The translations under genes and the position numbers were made by a program. Shown piece after piece: positions 22,736 through 32,306 of a DNA stretch of 63,555 nt (position 1 is the first letter of the stretch; each line of letters begins with the position of its first letter). Origin of the DNA: an uncultured Holdemania sp. (GTDB taxonomy: Bacteria > Bacillota_I > Bacilli_A > Erysipelotrichales > Erysipelotrichaceae). The notes below the pieces were generated by a model, which worked only from the letters and a program-made list of their open reading frames with translations, was not told where the DNA came from and searched no databases. The stretch covers positions 1-63,555 of the forward strand of contig CAJFOC010000055.1 in NCBI GenBank assembly GCA_904395815.1, read 5' to 3'.

Positions 22736-25339
22736 ATGAGGAAAATGCTTTTGGTAGACGGCAATTCCATGCTTTTCCGGGCGTTTTACGCAACGTTTAC
22801 CCGGCCGATGAGCACCCGGTCGGGAATTCCGACCAACGCCGTGTACGGTTTTTCAATGATGATGAACAAGGCGCTGCAGATCATCGCGCCTCAGGCGGTG
22901 CTGGTTGCCTTTGACAAGGGAAAGCATACGTTCCGGCATGAGCTGTATCCGCAATACAAGGGCGGCAGAAAACAGACGCCGGAAGAACTGGCAGCCCAGT
23001 TTCCGATTGTGCGCGAATATCTGGATGCCGCCGGGATTCGCCGCTATGAGGCGGATGAGATTGAAGCAGATGATATTATCGGATCGCTGACCCGTCAGTA
23101 TCCGGACTGGCAGATTCATGTGCTCAGTTCGGATCGGGATATGCTGCAGCTGATTGATCAGACGACCTCGGTCTGGCTGATGAAAAAGGGATTGTCGGAC
23201 ATCGAGGAGATGACAGTGGAAAGACTGAAGGAACAGCTGGGGATCGAACCGGATCAGATCCGGGATCTCAAGGGATTGATGGGGGATGCCTCCGATAACA
23301 TTCCCGGTATTCCCAAAGTGGGGGAAAAGACCGCGCTGAAGCTGCTGGCGGAATACCGGACGGTGGAGAATCTGATCGCGCATGCGGACGAGCTGAAGGG
23401 CAAGCTGAAGGAAAATGTGATCCAGTATCAGGATCAGGCGCTGCTTTCCAAGCGGCTGGCGACGATCAAAACGGATGTGAAGATTCCGTTTGAAGCCGAG
23501 GATTTTCAGCTGCAGCTGACTCCGCAGTCGCTATTGCAGTTTTATCACAGCTATGAGATGAATTCTCTGGCCAAAAAGCTGCAGGAGGACATGAGTTCTT
23601 CCGGAGTGCAGAAAAAGCCGGCGGATCTGCAGATCAGCGAGGTTAGCCAGTGTCCGTCATCACTATTGCATCCTTATACGGCGCTCACGCTGGATCAGGA
23701 TCAGCAGTCCGTTTATTTCGCCCAGGTTTATGGCCTGGCGCTGGCGGATGAGCATCAGGCGGTGTATATGCGGCTGGCGGATGTCTTGCAGGATCAGGCG
23801 CTGCTGCAGTGGCTGCGGTCGGATCAGATTAAGCTGGTTTATGATGTCAAGGCGACGATGCATCTGTGTGATCGGGCCGGGCTGACAATCCAGGGGATGA
23901 AGGTGGATGCGATGATCGCGGCATTTCTGTGCGATTCCACGCTGACCAGCGATCAGAAGATTCAGGATCGTTTCCAGCTGCAGCCGCCGTTTTCGCTGGA
24001 AGAGGTCTATGGCCGGCCAGGCAAAATGAAACTGCCGGAAGCGGCGCAGCAGCATCAGTACTGCGCCTGGAAACTGCGGCTGATTCAGCGATTGTGGCAG
24101 GACAGTGAAAAAAAGCTGAACGAAATGGAGCTGATGCGCCTGTTTGACGAGGTGGAAATGCCGTTGGCTCAGGTGCTGTATCAGATGGAAAAAGAAGGGA
24201 TCCGCATTGACGAACAGACGCTGGACGATATCGCGCGGCAGACGCAGACGCGGCTGAATCAGCTGAGTGAAGCGATTTTTCAGTATGCCGGAACGACCTT
24301 CAACATCAATTCTCCCAAACAGCTGGCGGAAGTGCTGTTCGACCAGCTCGGCTTGCCGCACAGCGGGAAAAAACGCTCTACCTCCGCCGAGGTGCTGGAA
24401 AAGCTGCGGGGATTTCATCCGATCATCGACGATCTGCTGGAATACCGCAAATATCAGAAGCTGTACAGCACTTATGCGGAAGGGCTGAAAAAATACATCC
24501 ATCCTGACGGTCGGATTCATACGATCTACAATCAATGCGCGACCCAGACGGGCCGGCTGTCTTCCGCCGAGCCGAATCTGCAGAACATCAGCGTGCGGGA
24601 TGAGGAGTCCCGGGAAATCCGCAAGGCGTTTCTGCCTGGACAGGGGCGGGTGCTGGTTTCCTCGGACTATTCTCAGATCGAACTGAGAGTGCTGGCTCAC
24701 ATGGCGGATGAACAGGGACTGATCGAAGCGTTTTGCCATGGCGTGGACATTCATACCAAGACGGCTTCGGATGTTTTCCAGGTACCGCTGGAAGAGGTGA
24801 CGGCCTCGATGCGGCGTTCGGCCAAAGCGGTTAACTTTGGCATTGTCTACGGCATTTCGGATTTCGGCCTTTCTCAGCAGCTGGATATACCCCGCTCGCA
24901 AGCCCGGGAATTCATCGACCGGTACATGGAAAGCTATCCGAACATTTCCCGCTATATGGATCAGGTCGTGGAATTCTGCCGTGAACACGGATATACGGCG
25001 ACGATGCTGGGACGGCGGCGCGAGGTGCCGGAAATTCATGATAAAAACTATACGATCCGGGAATTCGGCAAGCGGGCGGCCATGAACGCGCCGATTCAGG
25101 GATCGGCGGCCGATCTGATCAAGCTGGCGATGATCCGGATTGACCGGCAGCTGCGTCAGAGGCAGCTGAAATCGAAGATGATCCTGCAGGTGCATGACGA
25201 ACTGATTTTTGACGCGGAAGTGCAGGAGCTGGATGAGCTGAAGGAAATTATCCGCGAAGGGATGGAGCAGGTCATGGAGCTGAAAGTCCCGCTGGTAGCG
25301 GAAACCAAGGTCGGCAAGACCTGGTATGAGGCGAAATAA
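22736..25339 (+). CDS. polA: DNA polymerase I
   Basis: An 867-residue family A polymerase. The 5'-3' exonuclease domain (about 1-290) starts LLVDGNSMLFRAFYA and includes VLSSDRDMLQLI and GDASDNIPGIPKVGEKTA. The middle domain lacks the DxE residues of a working 3'-5' exonuclease, as in Bacillus. The polymerase domain has motif A SDYSQIELRVLAHM near 643, motif B RRSAKAVNFGIVYG near 692 and motif C QVHDELIF near 818. It fills Okazaki gaps and acts in excision repair. TAATG couples it to mutM. Confidence 0.98.
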   Translation: MRKMLLVDGNSMLFRAFYATFTRPMSTRSGIPTNAVYGFSMMMNKALQIIAPQAVLVAFDKGKHTFRHELYPQYKGGRKQTPEELAAQFPIVREYLDAAGIRRYEADEIEADDIIGSLTRQYPDWQIHVLSSDRDMLQLIDQTTSVWLMKKGLSDIEEMTVERLKEQLGIEPDQIRDLKGLMGDASDNIPGIPKVGEKTALKLLAEYRTVENLIAHADELKGKLKENVIQYQDQALLSKRLATIKTDVKIPFEAEDFQLQLTPQSLLQFYHSYEMNSLAKKLQEDMSSSGVQKKPADLQISEVSQCPSSLLHPYTALTLDQDQQSVYFAQVYGLALADEHQAVYMRLADVLQDQALLQWLRSDQIKLVYDVKATMHLCDRAGLTIQGMKVDAMIAAFLCDSTLTSDQKIQDRFQLQPPFSLEEVYGRPGKMKLPEAAQQHQYCAWKLRLIQRLWQDSEKKLNEMELMRLFDEVEMPLAQVLYQMEKEGIRIDEQTLDDIARQTQTRLNQLSEAIFQYAGTTFNINSPKQLAEVLFDQLGLPHSGKKRSTSAEVLEKLRGFHPIIDDLLEYRKYQKLYSTYAEGLKKYIHPDGRIHTIYNQCATQTGRLSSAEPNLQNISVRDEESREIRKAFLPGQGRVLVSSDYSQIELRVLAHMADEQGLIEAFCHGVDIHTKTASDVFQVPLEEVTASMRRSAKAVNFGIVYGISDFGLSQQLDIPRSQAREFIDRYMESYPNISRYMDQVVEFCREHGYTATMLGRRREVPEIHDKNYTIREFGKRAAMNAPIQGSAADLIKLAMIRIDRQLRQRQLKSKMILQVHDELIFDAEVQELDELKEIIREGMEQVMELKVPLVAETKVGKTWYEAK

Positions 25340-26166
25340 TGCCTGAGCTGCCGGAAGTGGAAACGGTGGTCCGGACGCTGCAGCGGTTAATCGAAGGCCG
25401 CCGCATCGAACGGGTCAGCGTGAGTTGGCCGCCGGTGGTCGGCGGAGAGGTTCAGACATTTTGCGACGCGCTGAAAGGACAGCATTTCCGCCGCTTTGAC
25501 CGGCGGGGAAAGTATCTGATACTGGGACTGGATGATCGGACGCTGGCGGTTCATCTGCGGATGGAAGGCAAGTTTTATGTTCAGCTGCCTTGCGAACCGC
25601 TGTCCCGGCATGTGCATGTTATTTTTGATCTGGATGACGGAACGCAGCTGCGCTATCATGATACGCGCAAATTCGGCCGGATGGAGCTGTTGGAGGCGAA
25701 TCCGGATCTGACGCATTTTCATCAGCTGGGGCCGGAACCGTTTGACGAGGCGTTTAACGAGGAGTATTGCCGGTGCGTGCTGAAGAAGAAGCGCATCGCC
25801 ATCAAAACCTGCCTGCTGGATCAGAGTTTTGTGGCCGGCATCGGCAACATCTATGCCAATGAAATCTGTTTTGCGCTGCGGACAGACCCGCGACGACGCT
25901 GTGATCAGCTGACGCGCAGTCAGATCCGCGCTTTGCCGCAGGTAACGCGGGAGTTGTTAAGCCGCGCGATTGAGGCTGGCGGATCAACGATCCGCAGCTA
26001 TACTTCATCTCTGGGAGTCACCGGGCTGTTTCAGCTGCAGGTGAAGGTGCACGGGCGTCAGGGAGAACCCTGTCCGCTCTGCGGCCGGCCCATTGTCAAA
26101 ATCATGGTCGGACAGCGGGGAACTTATTTCTGTCCGCATTGTCAGAAGAAACGGGGGAATGGCTGA
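25339..26166 (+). CDS. mutM: Formamidopyrimidine-DNA glycosylase
   Basis: A 275-residue Fpg enzyme. After Met it begins PELPEVETV, giving the catalytic Pro-Glu. The H2TH region lies near 150-220 (QSFVAGIGNIYANEICF), and the zinc finger CPLCGR...FCPHC is near 245-270. It removes 8-oxoguanine and formamidopyrimidines and nicks the abasic site. It shares one base with polA (TAATG) and overlaps coaE by ATGA-type coupling, the conserved Bacillus order polA-mutM-coaE. Confidence 0.98.
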   Translation: MPELPEVETVVRTLQRLIEGRRIERVSVSWPPVVGGEVQTFCDALKGQHFRRFDRRGKYLILGLDDRTLAVHLRMEGKFYVQLPCEPLSRHVHVIFDLDDGTQLRYHDTRKFGRMELLEANPDLTHFHQLGPEPFDEAFNEEYCRCVLKKKRIAIKTCLLDQSFVAGIGNIYANEICFALRTDPRRRCDQLTRSQIRALPQVTRELLSRAIEAGGSTIRSYTSSLGVTGLFQLQVKVHGRQGEPCPLCGRPIVKIMVGQRGTYFCPHCQKKRGNG

Positions 26167-26780
26167 TGATCAAAACGGCGATTACCGGAGTGATGGGCAG
26201 CGGCAAATCCACGCTCAGCCGGATTCTCAGGGAAATGGGATATCCGGTCTTTGACTGCGACGAGGCGTCCCGCCAGCTGATGCAGCCCGGACAGCCTGGC
26301 TGGCAGCGCTGCATGCAGACCTTTGGCGAGCAGATCTGTGATGATCAGGGACAGCTGGACCGCAGCCGTCTGGCCCGTCTGGTGTTTGATGATCCAGCGG
26401 CGCGGCGGCAGCTGGAAGAGCTGACGCATCCGCTGATTATTGAGAAAATGATGGAGGATGCGCGGCGCTGTCAGGGCGACTGGTGGTTTGCCGAGGTGCC
26501 GCTGTTGTTTGAGGCGGGACTGCAGTCTCTTTTTGATGAAATCATTACGGTCAGTGCGCCGCAGCCGCTGATTCTGCAGCGGCTGCAGCAGGGCCGTCAC
26601 ATTTCGCGTCAGGAAGCGCTGCGCCGGATGGCAGCGCAGATGAGTCCGCAGCAGAAGGAAGCCGGGGCTACGCTGGTCATCGTCAATGACGGCGACCTGG
26701 AAGCGATGAGAGCGACGATCCGGCAATGGATCAGGGAGAAATACGATGCAGCTGAAAGCGAAAGACACCTTCCGGTGTGA
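26166..26780 (+). CDS. coaE: Dephospho-CoA kinase
   Basis: A 204-residue P-loop kinase. Walker A is TGVMGSGKST near residues 7-16. FDCDEASRQL near 29-38 and EVPLLFEAGL near 108-117 are typical CoaE motifs. It phosphorylates dephospho-CoA in the last step of CoA synthesis. The start ATG at 26166 overlaps the mutM stop. An earlier in-frame ATG lies inside mutM. The 3' end overlaps dnaB by 35 bases. coaD, the preceding enzyme, is at 36946 in this window. Confidence 0.96.
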   Translation: MIKTAITGVMGSGKSTLSRILREMGYPVFDCDEASRQLMQPGQPGWQRCMQTFGEQICDDQGQLDRSRLARLVFDDPAARRQLEELTHPLIIEKMMEDARRCQGDWWFAEVPLLFEAGLQSLFDEIITVSAPQPLILQRLQQGRHISRQEALRRMAAQMSPQQKEAGATLVIVNDGDLEAMRATIRQWIREKYDAAESERHLPV

Positions 26781-27951
26781 GGTGCTCCGCCCGCTGGGAC
26801 AGGATCATCTTTATGCGCTGATGTCGCTGTATCAGCCGCTGGTGGGCTGCGATGGGGTTTCCCTGTATCTGACGCTGTACAGCGAAGCGAAACATCAGCG
26901 TTCCTATGAAAGTCACAGCCGGCTGTGCAGAACGATGAATATGGATATCACGGTATTGGAACAGGCGCGCCGCAGACTGGAAGAGATGATGTTATTGCGC
27001 TGTTACCGGCGGGAAAAAGAAGAGAAAAACAACTATGTGTACGTACTGTATCAGCCGCTGAGCGCCGATCAGTTTTTCAAGCATGAGGTGCTGAGCCGTC
27101 TGTATTGCCGCCGGATGGGCAACAGCAATTATCAGATGTCGCTCAACAAGCTGTCGCATCTGGAAGTCAGCCGCGATGGGTTTGAGGAAATCACCCAGAC
27201 ATTGAAGAGTTCTGTGATCGAAAACTGGGACGAGCAGAGCGAGGAGCAGTTTTCTCAGATTCGGCCGCGTTATCAGTTTGATGACCGTCAGCATCCGTCC
27301 ATCCGGTTTGACTACGACCGCTTTTTAAGCCGTGCCAGCAACCTCGTCTTTCCCATCGAAGCCCGTACCAGTGACAATCTGCGGCTGATCGGGGAGCTGG
27401 CGACGATGTATGGCTACAGCGCGGATGAGATGCTGGTGATGGTCGGACGCAGCACGAACAACGCGGACAACTCGCTGGATGTGCAGAAACTGCGTTCGCT
27501 GGCGTTTGTGCAGAAACCCAAAGCGCCATCCAAAGCGGCAGGACCGTATGATCTGCCGCCGGTGGCTTTTCTGCAGTCATTACAACACGGCGTGGCAGTC
27601 ACTGACAACGATAAGCGGATTATCGAAATGCTGGTCAGCGAACTGAAGATGCCGCCGCAGGTCGTCAATGTGCTGCTGGAATATGTGCTGAAAATCAGCG
27701 ATAACCGGCTGGTTCGCTCGTTTGTCGAATCGGTGGCGGCGGCCTGGATGCGCAACGGAGTCGACAGCGTGGACAAGGCCATTGCGGAAACGAAAAAGCC
27801 AAGACGGCCGCGCGCTGCCGTTCAGCGCCGCGATGTGCTGCCGGATTATTATCAGCAGTCCTCACAGGCTGCGTCACAGGAGGTTACGGAAGATTTCAAT
27901 CGTGAAGAATTCGAGGAAATCCGCCGTCAGCTGCGGGAAAGAGAGGGATAA
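26746..27951 (+). CDS. dnaB: Replication initiation and membrane attachment protein DnaB (DnaD-like)
   Basis: A 401-residue protein of the Firmicutes DnaB/DnaD family, the helicase-loading co-factor and not the replicative helicase. The N-terminal winged-helix region (about 1-115) begins DTFRCEVLRPLGQDHLYALMSLYQPLVGCDG. The C-terminal DnaD-like region near 290-345 contains PPQVVNVLLEYVLKISDNRL and a distal AAAWMRNGVDSVDKAI. It is shorter than the Bacillus protein (about 470). AGGGAG precedes the ATG inside coaE, and dnaI follows after three bases. Confidence 0.92.
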   Translation: MQLKAKDTFRCEVLRPLGQDHLYALMSLYQPLVGCDGVSLYLTLYSEAKHQRSYESHSRLCRTMNMDITVLEQARRRLEEMMLLRCYRREKEEKNNYVYVLYQPLSADQFFKHEVLSRLYCRRMGNSNYQMSLNKLSHLEVSRDGFEEITQTLKSSVIENWDEQSEEQFSQIRPRYQFDDRQHPSIRFDYDRFLSRASNLVFPIEARTSDNLRLIGELATMYGYSADEMLVMVGRSTNNADNSLDVQKLRSLAFVQKPKAPSKAAGPYDLPPVAFLQSLQHGVAVTDNDKRIIEMLVSELKMPPQVVNVLLEYVLKISDNRLVRSFVESVAAAWMRNGVDSVDKAIAETKKPRRPRAAVQRRDVLPDYYQQSSQAASQEVTEDFNREEFEEIRRQLREREG

Positions 27952-27954
27952 GCG

Positions 27955-28875
27955 ATGAAAGCGGTTCAATGGTCAGTCGAACTGAACGAACAGCAGCGTA
28001 AGGAAAAACAACAGCTGGCCGCCCAGCTGAAGCAGCATCCGCAGGTCAGACAGTTTCTGAGCGAGAATCAGCTGGATGAACGCTGGGTGGACGATTATCC
28101 GTATCGCTTTCGCCAGTGGATCGATCAGCTGACACTTTGTCAGGGCTGCGGCGGATTGGAACAGTGCCGGCAAAAGCGTGTGGGCGAGGTCCTTGATCTC
28201 TGGTACGGCGGGTTTCTGAGCCTGCAGGTGCGGCCGTGCCGCTATGCCCGGCAGAAACAGCAGGCGCAGAAGCACATGCATCGTTATCTGATTGATGATC
28301 TGCCGCCGGCTTTGCGGACCGTTTCCATCAATGAGATCAACATAGACCAGCAAGAGCCGTCTTACGCCATGGCGGTAGCCAAAATTTCGCAGGCGTTACT
28401 GGCGCCGCAGGAAAGAGGACTTTATCTGTTTGGCGCGCCGGGAGTAGGGAAGACTTATCTTGCCGCCTGCGCCTGCAACGATTATGCCCGCCGCGGCCGC
28501 TCGGTCATCTTTGTTCATGTGCCGACCATGGCTTCCCGCATCAAACGGCTGCTGGATGACAGCGCCGGTTTTGAAGAGGAAATCGATCGGATGAAGCGGG
28601 CGGACTTCGCGGTGTTTGACGATATCGGGGCGGAGAGCGTGACTTCCTGGCTGCGGGATGAGATTCTTCTGCCGGTGTTCAATCAGCGGATGGAACAGCG
28701 TCGGACGACCTGGTTTACAAGCAATGAAAGCTTTGTTTCATTAGAGAATCACTACATGTACAACCAGAAATCGGAGAAGGAAGAATTGAAAGCGGTTAGA
28801 ATTATGGAACGCATCAAAACCCTGTCAAAAGAGCTGAAAATCACTGGAAAAAATCGGCGAAATCCGTCAAATTAG
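27955..28875 (+). CDS. dnaI: Primosomal protein DnaI, helicase loader ATPase
   Basis: A 306-residue AAA+ loader. The N-terminal domain has zinc-site cysteines (LCQGCGGLEQC near 61-71, then a later VRPC). The AAA+ part contains Walker A LFGAPGVGKTYLAA near 157-170, Walker B FAVFDDIGAES near 220 and the sensor region TTWFTSNESF near 258. With DnaB and DnaD it loads the replicative helicase at oriC. It follows dnaB by three bases, as in Bacillus. Confidence 0.95.
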   Translation: MKAVQWSVELNEQQRKEKQQLAAQLKQHPQVRQFLSENQLDERWVDDYPYRFRQWIDQLTLCQGCGGLEQCRQKRVGEVLDLWYGGFLSLQVRPCRYARQKQQAQKHMHRYLIDDLPPALRTVSINEINIDQQEPSYAMAVAKISQALLAPQERGLYLFGAPGVGKTYLAACACNDYARRGRSVIFVHVPTMASRIKRLLDDSAGFEEEIDRMKRADFAVFDDIGAESVTSWLRDEILLPVFNQRMEQRRTTWFTSNESFVSLENHYMYNQKSEKEELKAVRIMERIKTLSKELKITGKNRRNPSN

Positions 28876-28877
28876 GT

Positions 28878-28906
28878 TTCACAACGGCACTAAACAATGC
28901 TATGAT
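28878..28906 (+). promoter_or_regulatory. Promoter of pfkA-pyk
   Basis: TTCACA (28878-28883), a 17-base spacer and TATGAT (28901-28906) lie just after the dnaI stop. The AGGAGGGA binding site and ATG follow at 28922-28935. Confidence 0.75.
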
Positions 28907-28934
28907 AGTACAGGAAATGACAGGAGGGATCCGG

Positions 28935-29897
28935 ATGATTAGGAGAATTGGAATTCTGACGTCAGGCGGAGACGCGCCGGGAATGAATGCGGCAATCCGG
29001 TCGGTAACGCGGGTGGCGCTGGCGAACGGATTTGAAGTCATGGGCATCAAAGACGGTTACCGGGGGCTGGTGGAAGGCAATTACATTCCGATGGACAAGT
29101 CCACGGTCAGCGATATTCTCAATCGGGGCGGTACGATACTGGGATCGGCCCGGCTGACGGAATTCAAGGATACGGCAGTGCAGAAAAAAGCGGTGGAAAC
29201 GCTGCAGAAGGCAAAGATTGATGCCATTGTCGTCATCGGCGGCGACGGTTCTTACCGGGGCGCCAGCGCGCTGACCAAGCTGGGCATCAACTGCATCGGC
29301 CTGCCGGGAACGATCGATAACGATATTCCGGGAACGGATTTTACGATCGGCTTTGATACTGCGCTGAACACGGTTGTGGAAGCGGTGGATAAGCTTCGCG
29401 ATACGTCCAGTTCTCATCATCGCTGTTCGGTAGTCGAAGTCATGGGGAACCGCTGCGGCGATCTGGCGGTCTGGGCCGCAATTTCCTGCGGTGCGGAAAT
29501 CGTCATCACGGCGGAAACCGGCTATGATGAACTGGATGTGCTGGAACGGCTGCGTTATCTGGATAAAGCGGTGAAAAAACGGCATGCTATCGTTGTCATT
29601 TCGGAAAAGATTACCGATGTGGACGAACTGGCCCGCAAGATTTCTCAGAATACCGGATTTGCCGGCCGGGCAACGGTATTGGGACATGTGCAGCGCGGCG
29701 GTTCGCCGACGCCGCGGGATCGTGTGCTGGCTTCGCAGATGGGTGAGAAAGCAGTGGATCTTCTGATGGAGGGGATCGGAGGTCACTGCGTCGGGATTGT
29801 CGACAACAAAATCACCTCGGCTCCGATTGAGGAGGCGCTCTCGTCGCCGCGCCATTCCCGCAAGGATCTGGTTCGTCTGTTCGATCGACTGATTTAA
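28935..29897 (+). CDS. pfkA: 6-phosphofructokinase
   Basis: A 320-residue ATP-dependent phosphofructokinase of standard bacterial length. It shows the nucleotide motif LTSGGDAPGMNAAIR near 7-21, GGDGSYRGA near 102, the catalytic Asp in GTIDNDIPGTDFTIGFDTA near 125-143, and MGNRCGDLAVWAA near 170. It phosphorylates fructose 6-phosphate, the committed glycolytic step. AGGAGGGA sets the start at 28935. Pyruvate kinase follows after 20 bases, the conserved pfkA-pyk pair. Confidence 0.98.
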   Translation: MIRRIGILTSGGDAPGMNAAIRSVTRVALANGFEVMGIKDGYRGLVEGNYIPMDKSTVSDILNRGGTILGSARLTEFKDTAVQKKAVETLQKAKIDAIVVIGGDGSYRGASALTKLGINCIGLPGTIDNDIPGTDFTIGFDTALNTVVEAVDKLRDTSSSHHRCSVVEVMGNRCGDLAVWAAISCGAEIVITAETGYDELDVLERLRYLDKAVKKRHAIVVISEKITDVDELARKISQNTGFAGRATVLGHVQRGGSPTPRDRVLASQMGEKAVDLLMEGIGGHCVGIVDNKITSAPIEEALSSPRHSRKDLVRLFDRLI

Positions 29898-29917
29898 ATA
29901 AGGAGGAGTTCAGTTGT

Positions 29918-31339
29918 ATGATGGGTAAGAAAACCAAAATTGTATGTACGCTGGGACCGGCCAGCAACACGCCGGAAATGGTGGAAAAACTGGCCAAGGA
30001 AGGAATGAATATCGTTCGCTGCAATTTTTCTCATGAGGATCACAAGACGCATGGGGAACGGATCGACATGATCCGTGAGGTCAGCGAGCGGATCGGAATC
30101 AATCTGGCAGTCATGCTGGATACCAAGGGTCCGGAAATCCGCTGCGGCGTTTTCAAGAACGGTTCGGCGGAATTCACCAAGGGAGATGTGGTTCGCATCT
30201 GCCGTCAGGAAATAGAAGGCGATCATGAACATTTCCATATCGCCTGTCCGGAGTTGTTTGACGATGTCGTGCCGGGAGACTACATCCTGATTGACGATGG
30301 CAAAATGCGTCTGACGATTCTGGAAAACAACGGCGAGGAAATGACCTGCCGGATTGAAAACAGCGGTGTGATCAAGACCCGCAAAGGCTGCAACGTGCCG
30401 AATGTCAAGCTGAGCATGCCGTTCATTTCGGAAAAAGACGATTCCGATATTCGTTTCGGCTGCGAAAAGGATGTGGACTTCATCGCCGCTTCGTTTGTCC
30501 GCCGGGCAGATGACGTGCTGGCGATCCGCAAAATCCTGATTGAAATGGGCAAGCCGAACATTCAGATCATCGCCAAGATTGAAAACCAGGAAGGCGTAGA
30601 CAACCTGGATTCGATTCTGGAAGTAGCGGATGGCGTGATGGTCGCGCGTGGTGATATGGGCGTGGAAGTCGCTCCGCAGCTGGTGCCGATCTATCAGAAG
30701 AGAATTATTCACAAAGCCAATGATATGGGCAAGCCGGTCATCACGGCGACGCACATGCTGGAATCGATGATGAGCAATCCGCGGCCGACCCGGGCAGAGG
30801 CCAGCGACGTAGCCAATGCGGTACTGGATGGCTCCGATGCGGTCATGCTGTCGGGTGAGTCGGCGGCTGGCGAATATCCGGTGGAAGCGGTCAGAACGAT
30901 GGCGACGATTGCGGCGGCAGCCGAATCCATCATTCCTTACCGTGAGCGACTGAGTCATTCCATTCAGTCCAGCCATAAGACGATCCAGGATGCGATCGGC
31001 ATTGCGGTTTCCGATGCGACGCTGACGCTGGACAATGTCGGCGCGGTCGTCGTCTTCACTCAGGGCGGAACGACAGCCAGAAGAATTTCCAAGTACAGAC
31101 CAAGCGTACCGATTCTGGCGGTGACGTTCACCAAGAGTACTCAGCGTAAGCTGGAGGCTTACTGGGGCGTCATTCCAATCTTCTCGGATATTCAAAACGA
31201 GATGACCAATGACGACGAACTGGCCAGCACGATTGCCAAGGGCTATGGTCTGAAGCCGGGTCAGCTGATCATCATGTCGGCAGGATATCCGACTGGTGAG
31301 GGCAGCGCCAACATGATGAAGATCATTGAGGTAAAATAA
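29918..31339 (+). CDS. pyk: Pyruvate kinase
   Basis: A 473-residue enzyme. It begins KKTKIVCTLGPASNTPEMV, has the catalytic signature IIAKIENQEGVDNLDSIL near 205-225, the ADGVMVARGDMGVEV segment and the domain boundary motif TRAEASDVANAVLDGSDAVMLSGE near 290. It lacks the extra C-terminal phosphohistidine domain of Bacillus Pyk. It makes pyruvate and ATP from phosphoenolpyruvate. Either of two adjacent ATGs (29918 or 29921) could be used after AGGAGGAG. A strong terminator follows. Confidence 0.98.
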   Translation: MMGKKTKIVCTLGPASNTPEMVEKLAKEGMNIVRCNFSHEDHKTHGERIDMIREVSERIGINLAVMLDTKGPEIRCGVFKNGSAEFTKGDVVRICRQEIEGDHEHFHIACPELFDDVVPGDYILIDDGKMRLTILENNGEEMTCRIENSGVIKTRKGCNVPNVKLSMPFISEKDDSDIRFGCEKDVDFIAASFVRRADDVLAIRKILIEMGKPNIQIIAKIENQEGVDNLDSILEVADGVMVARGDMGVEVAPQLVPIYQKRIIHKANDMGKPVITATHMLESMMSNPRPTRAEASDVANAVLDGSDAVMLSGESAAGEYPVEAVRTMATIAAAAESIIPYRERLSHSIQSSHKTIQDAIGIAVSDATLTLDNVGAVVVFTQGGTTARRISKYRPSVPILAVTFTKSTQRKLEAYWGVIPIFSDIQNEMTNDDELASTIAKGYGLKPGQLIIMSAGYPTGEGSANMMKIIEVK

Positions 31340-31346
31340 GAAAATG

Positions 31347-31375
31347 ACAGTTTCCCTCCAAGGAAACTGTTTTTT
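31347..31375 (+). terminator. Terminator after pyk
   Basis: ACAGTTTCC, loop CTCCAA, GGAAACTGT, then TTTTT: a perfect 9-bp stem seven bases after the stop codon. Confidence 0.92.
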
Positions 31376-31397
31376 CAATGGAAAGGGGAGAAAGGCG

Positions 31398-32231
31398 ATG
31401 ATTCGACTGATCGTCTGTGATTTCGACGGGACGATTCTGGATCAGCAGACACAGACTATTTATCCGCGGGTGGCTCAGGCGATCCGGCAGGCTCAGCAGG
31501 CCGGGATTGATTTCTGTGCCGCTACCGGCAGAAACGCACCGGCAGCCCGGAAGATTTTGCGTCAGGCGCAGATCAGCAGCTGGCTGATCGATCTGAACGG
31601 GGCGGAGCTGAGAGATGCTGAAGATCACTGTCTGCGGCAGCAGACGTTGTCGCTGCCGCAGGTGGAGCAGATTCTGGATCTGTGTCAGGACAGCGGTTTG
31701 CTGATTACGGTCTATGCCGGAGAAAGCAAAATCATTTTCCGCGATCTGCAGGAGCACTATGAACAATATATCGGTATCGAAGGATCAGGGAAAAATGCGG
31801 CAAACTATCCGATGGCCCGATTTCTAAGTGAGGTGCAGCAGCGGCAGCGCCCTGATCAGATTGAGGAACCGATCTTCAAGGTGGAAATTCGCAGCAACAA
31901 TCTGGCGGCGTTGGCTGCTGTACGGCGTACGCTTTCCTCCTTGACCACCGTGGAGCTGACTTCCGCGTTTGCCCGGAATCTGGAAGTGCTGCCGCGGCAG
32001 TGCAACAAGGCGGCAGCTCTGGAACAGCTGCGAGAACTGCTGCAGCTGGATCGCTGTCAGATTGCGGTTTTCGGGGACGATCTGAATGATCGCTGCCTGT
32101 TCGAACTGTATCCCTGCAGCTATGCAGTAGACAATGCCCGTCCGGAAATCAAAGCGCTGGCCAGTCGGATTATTCCTTCCTGCCAGAAGCAGGGACCGGC
32201 AGAGGTCATCGCTGCTTTGAGTCATCAATAA
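31398..32231 (+). CDS. Cof-type HAD-IIB phosphatase (YkrA-like)
   Basis: A 277-residue HAD phosphatase. Motif I is VCDFDGTILDQQT (nucleophile Asp near residue 8), motif II is AATGRNAPAARKIL near 40, and motif IV is VFGDDLNDRCLFEL near 230. The C-terminal lysine region keeps the GNKAAAL-like NKAAALEQL. In Bacillus the HAD gene ykrA lies between rnjA and def. Here it is beside rnj and def but convergent to them, so it is probably the YkrA counterpart. GGGGAG at 31385-31390 supports the start at 31398. Substrate unknown. Confidence 0.87.
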   Translation: MIRLIVCDFDGTILDQQTQTIYPRVAQAIRQAQQAGIDFCAATGRNAPAARKILRQAQISSWLIDLNGAELRDAEDHCLRQQTLSLPQVEQILDLCQDSGLLITVYAGESKIIFRDLQEHYEQYIGIEGSGKNAANYPMARFLSEVQQRQRPDQIEEPIFKVEIRSNNLAALAAVRRTLSSLTTVELTSAFARNLEVLPRQCNKAAALEQLRELLQLDRCQIAVFGDDLNDRCLFELYPCSYAVDNARPEIKALASRIIPSCQKQGPAEVIAALSHQ

Positions 32232-32234
32232 AAA

Positions 32235-32306
32235 AAGAAGCTGTGAAACGATCTTCAGATTGGGATATCCAAACGGAAAAGATCGCTTCAATGCAGCTTC
32301 TTATTT
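32235..32306. terminator. Nested bidirectional terminator between the HAD gene and rnj
   Basis: Three coaxial stems are visible. AAGAAGCTG (32235-32243) pairs with CAGCTTCTT (32294-32302), CGATCTT (32249-32255) with AAGATCG (32279-32285), and TTGG (32260-32263) with CCAA (32269-32272). An A run on the left and a T-rich run on the right allow termination in both directions. The right arm includes the rnj stop codon. Confidence 0.85.
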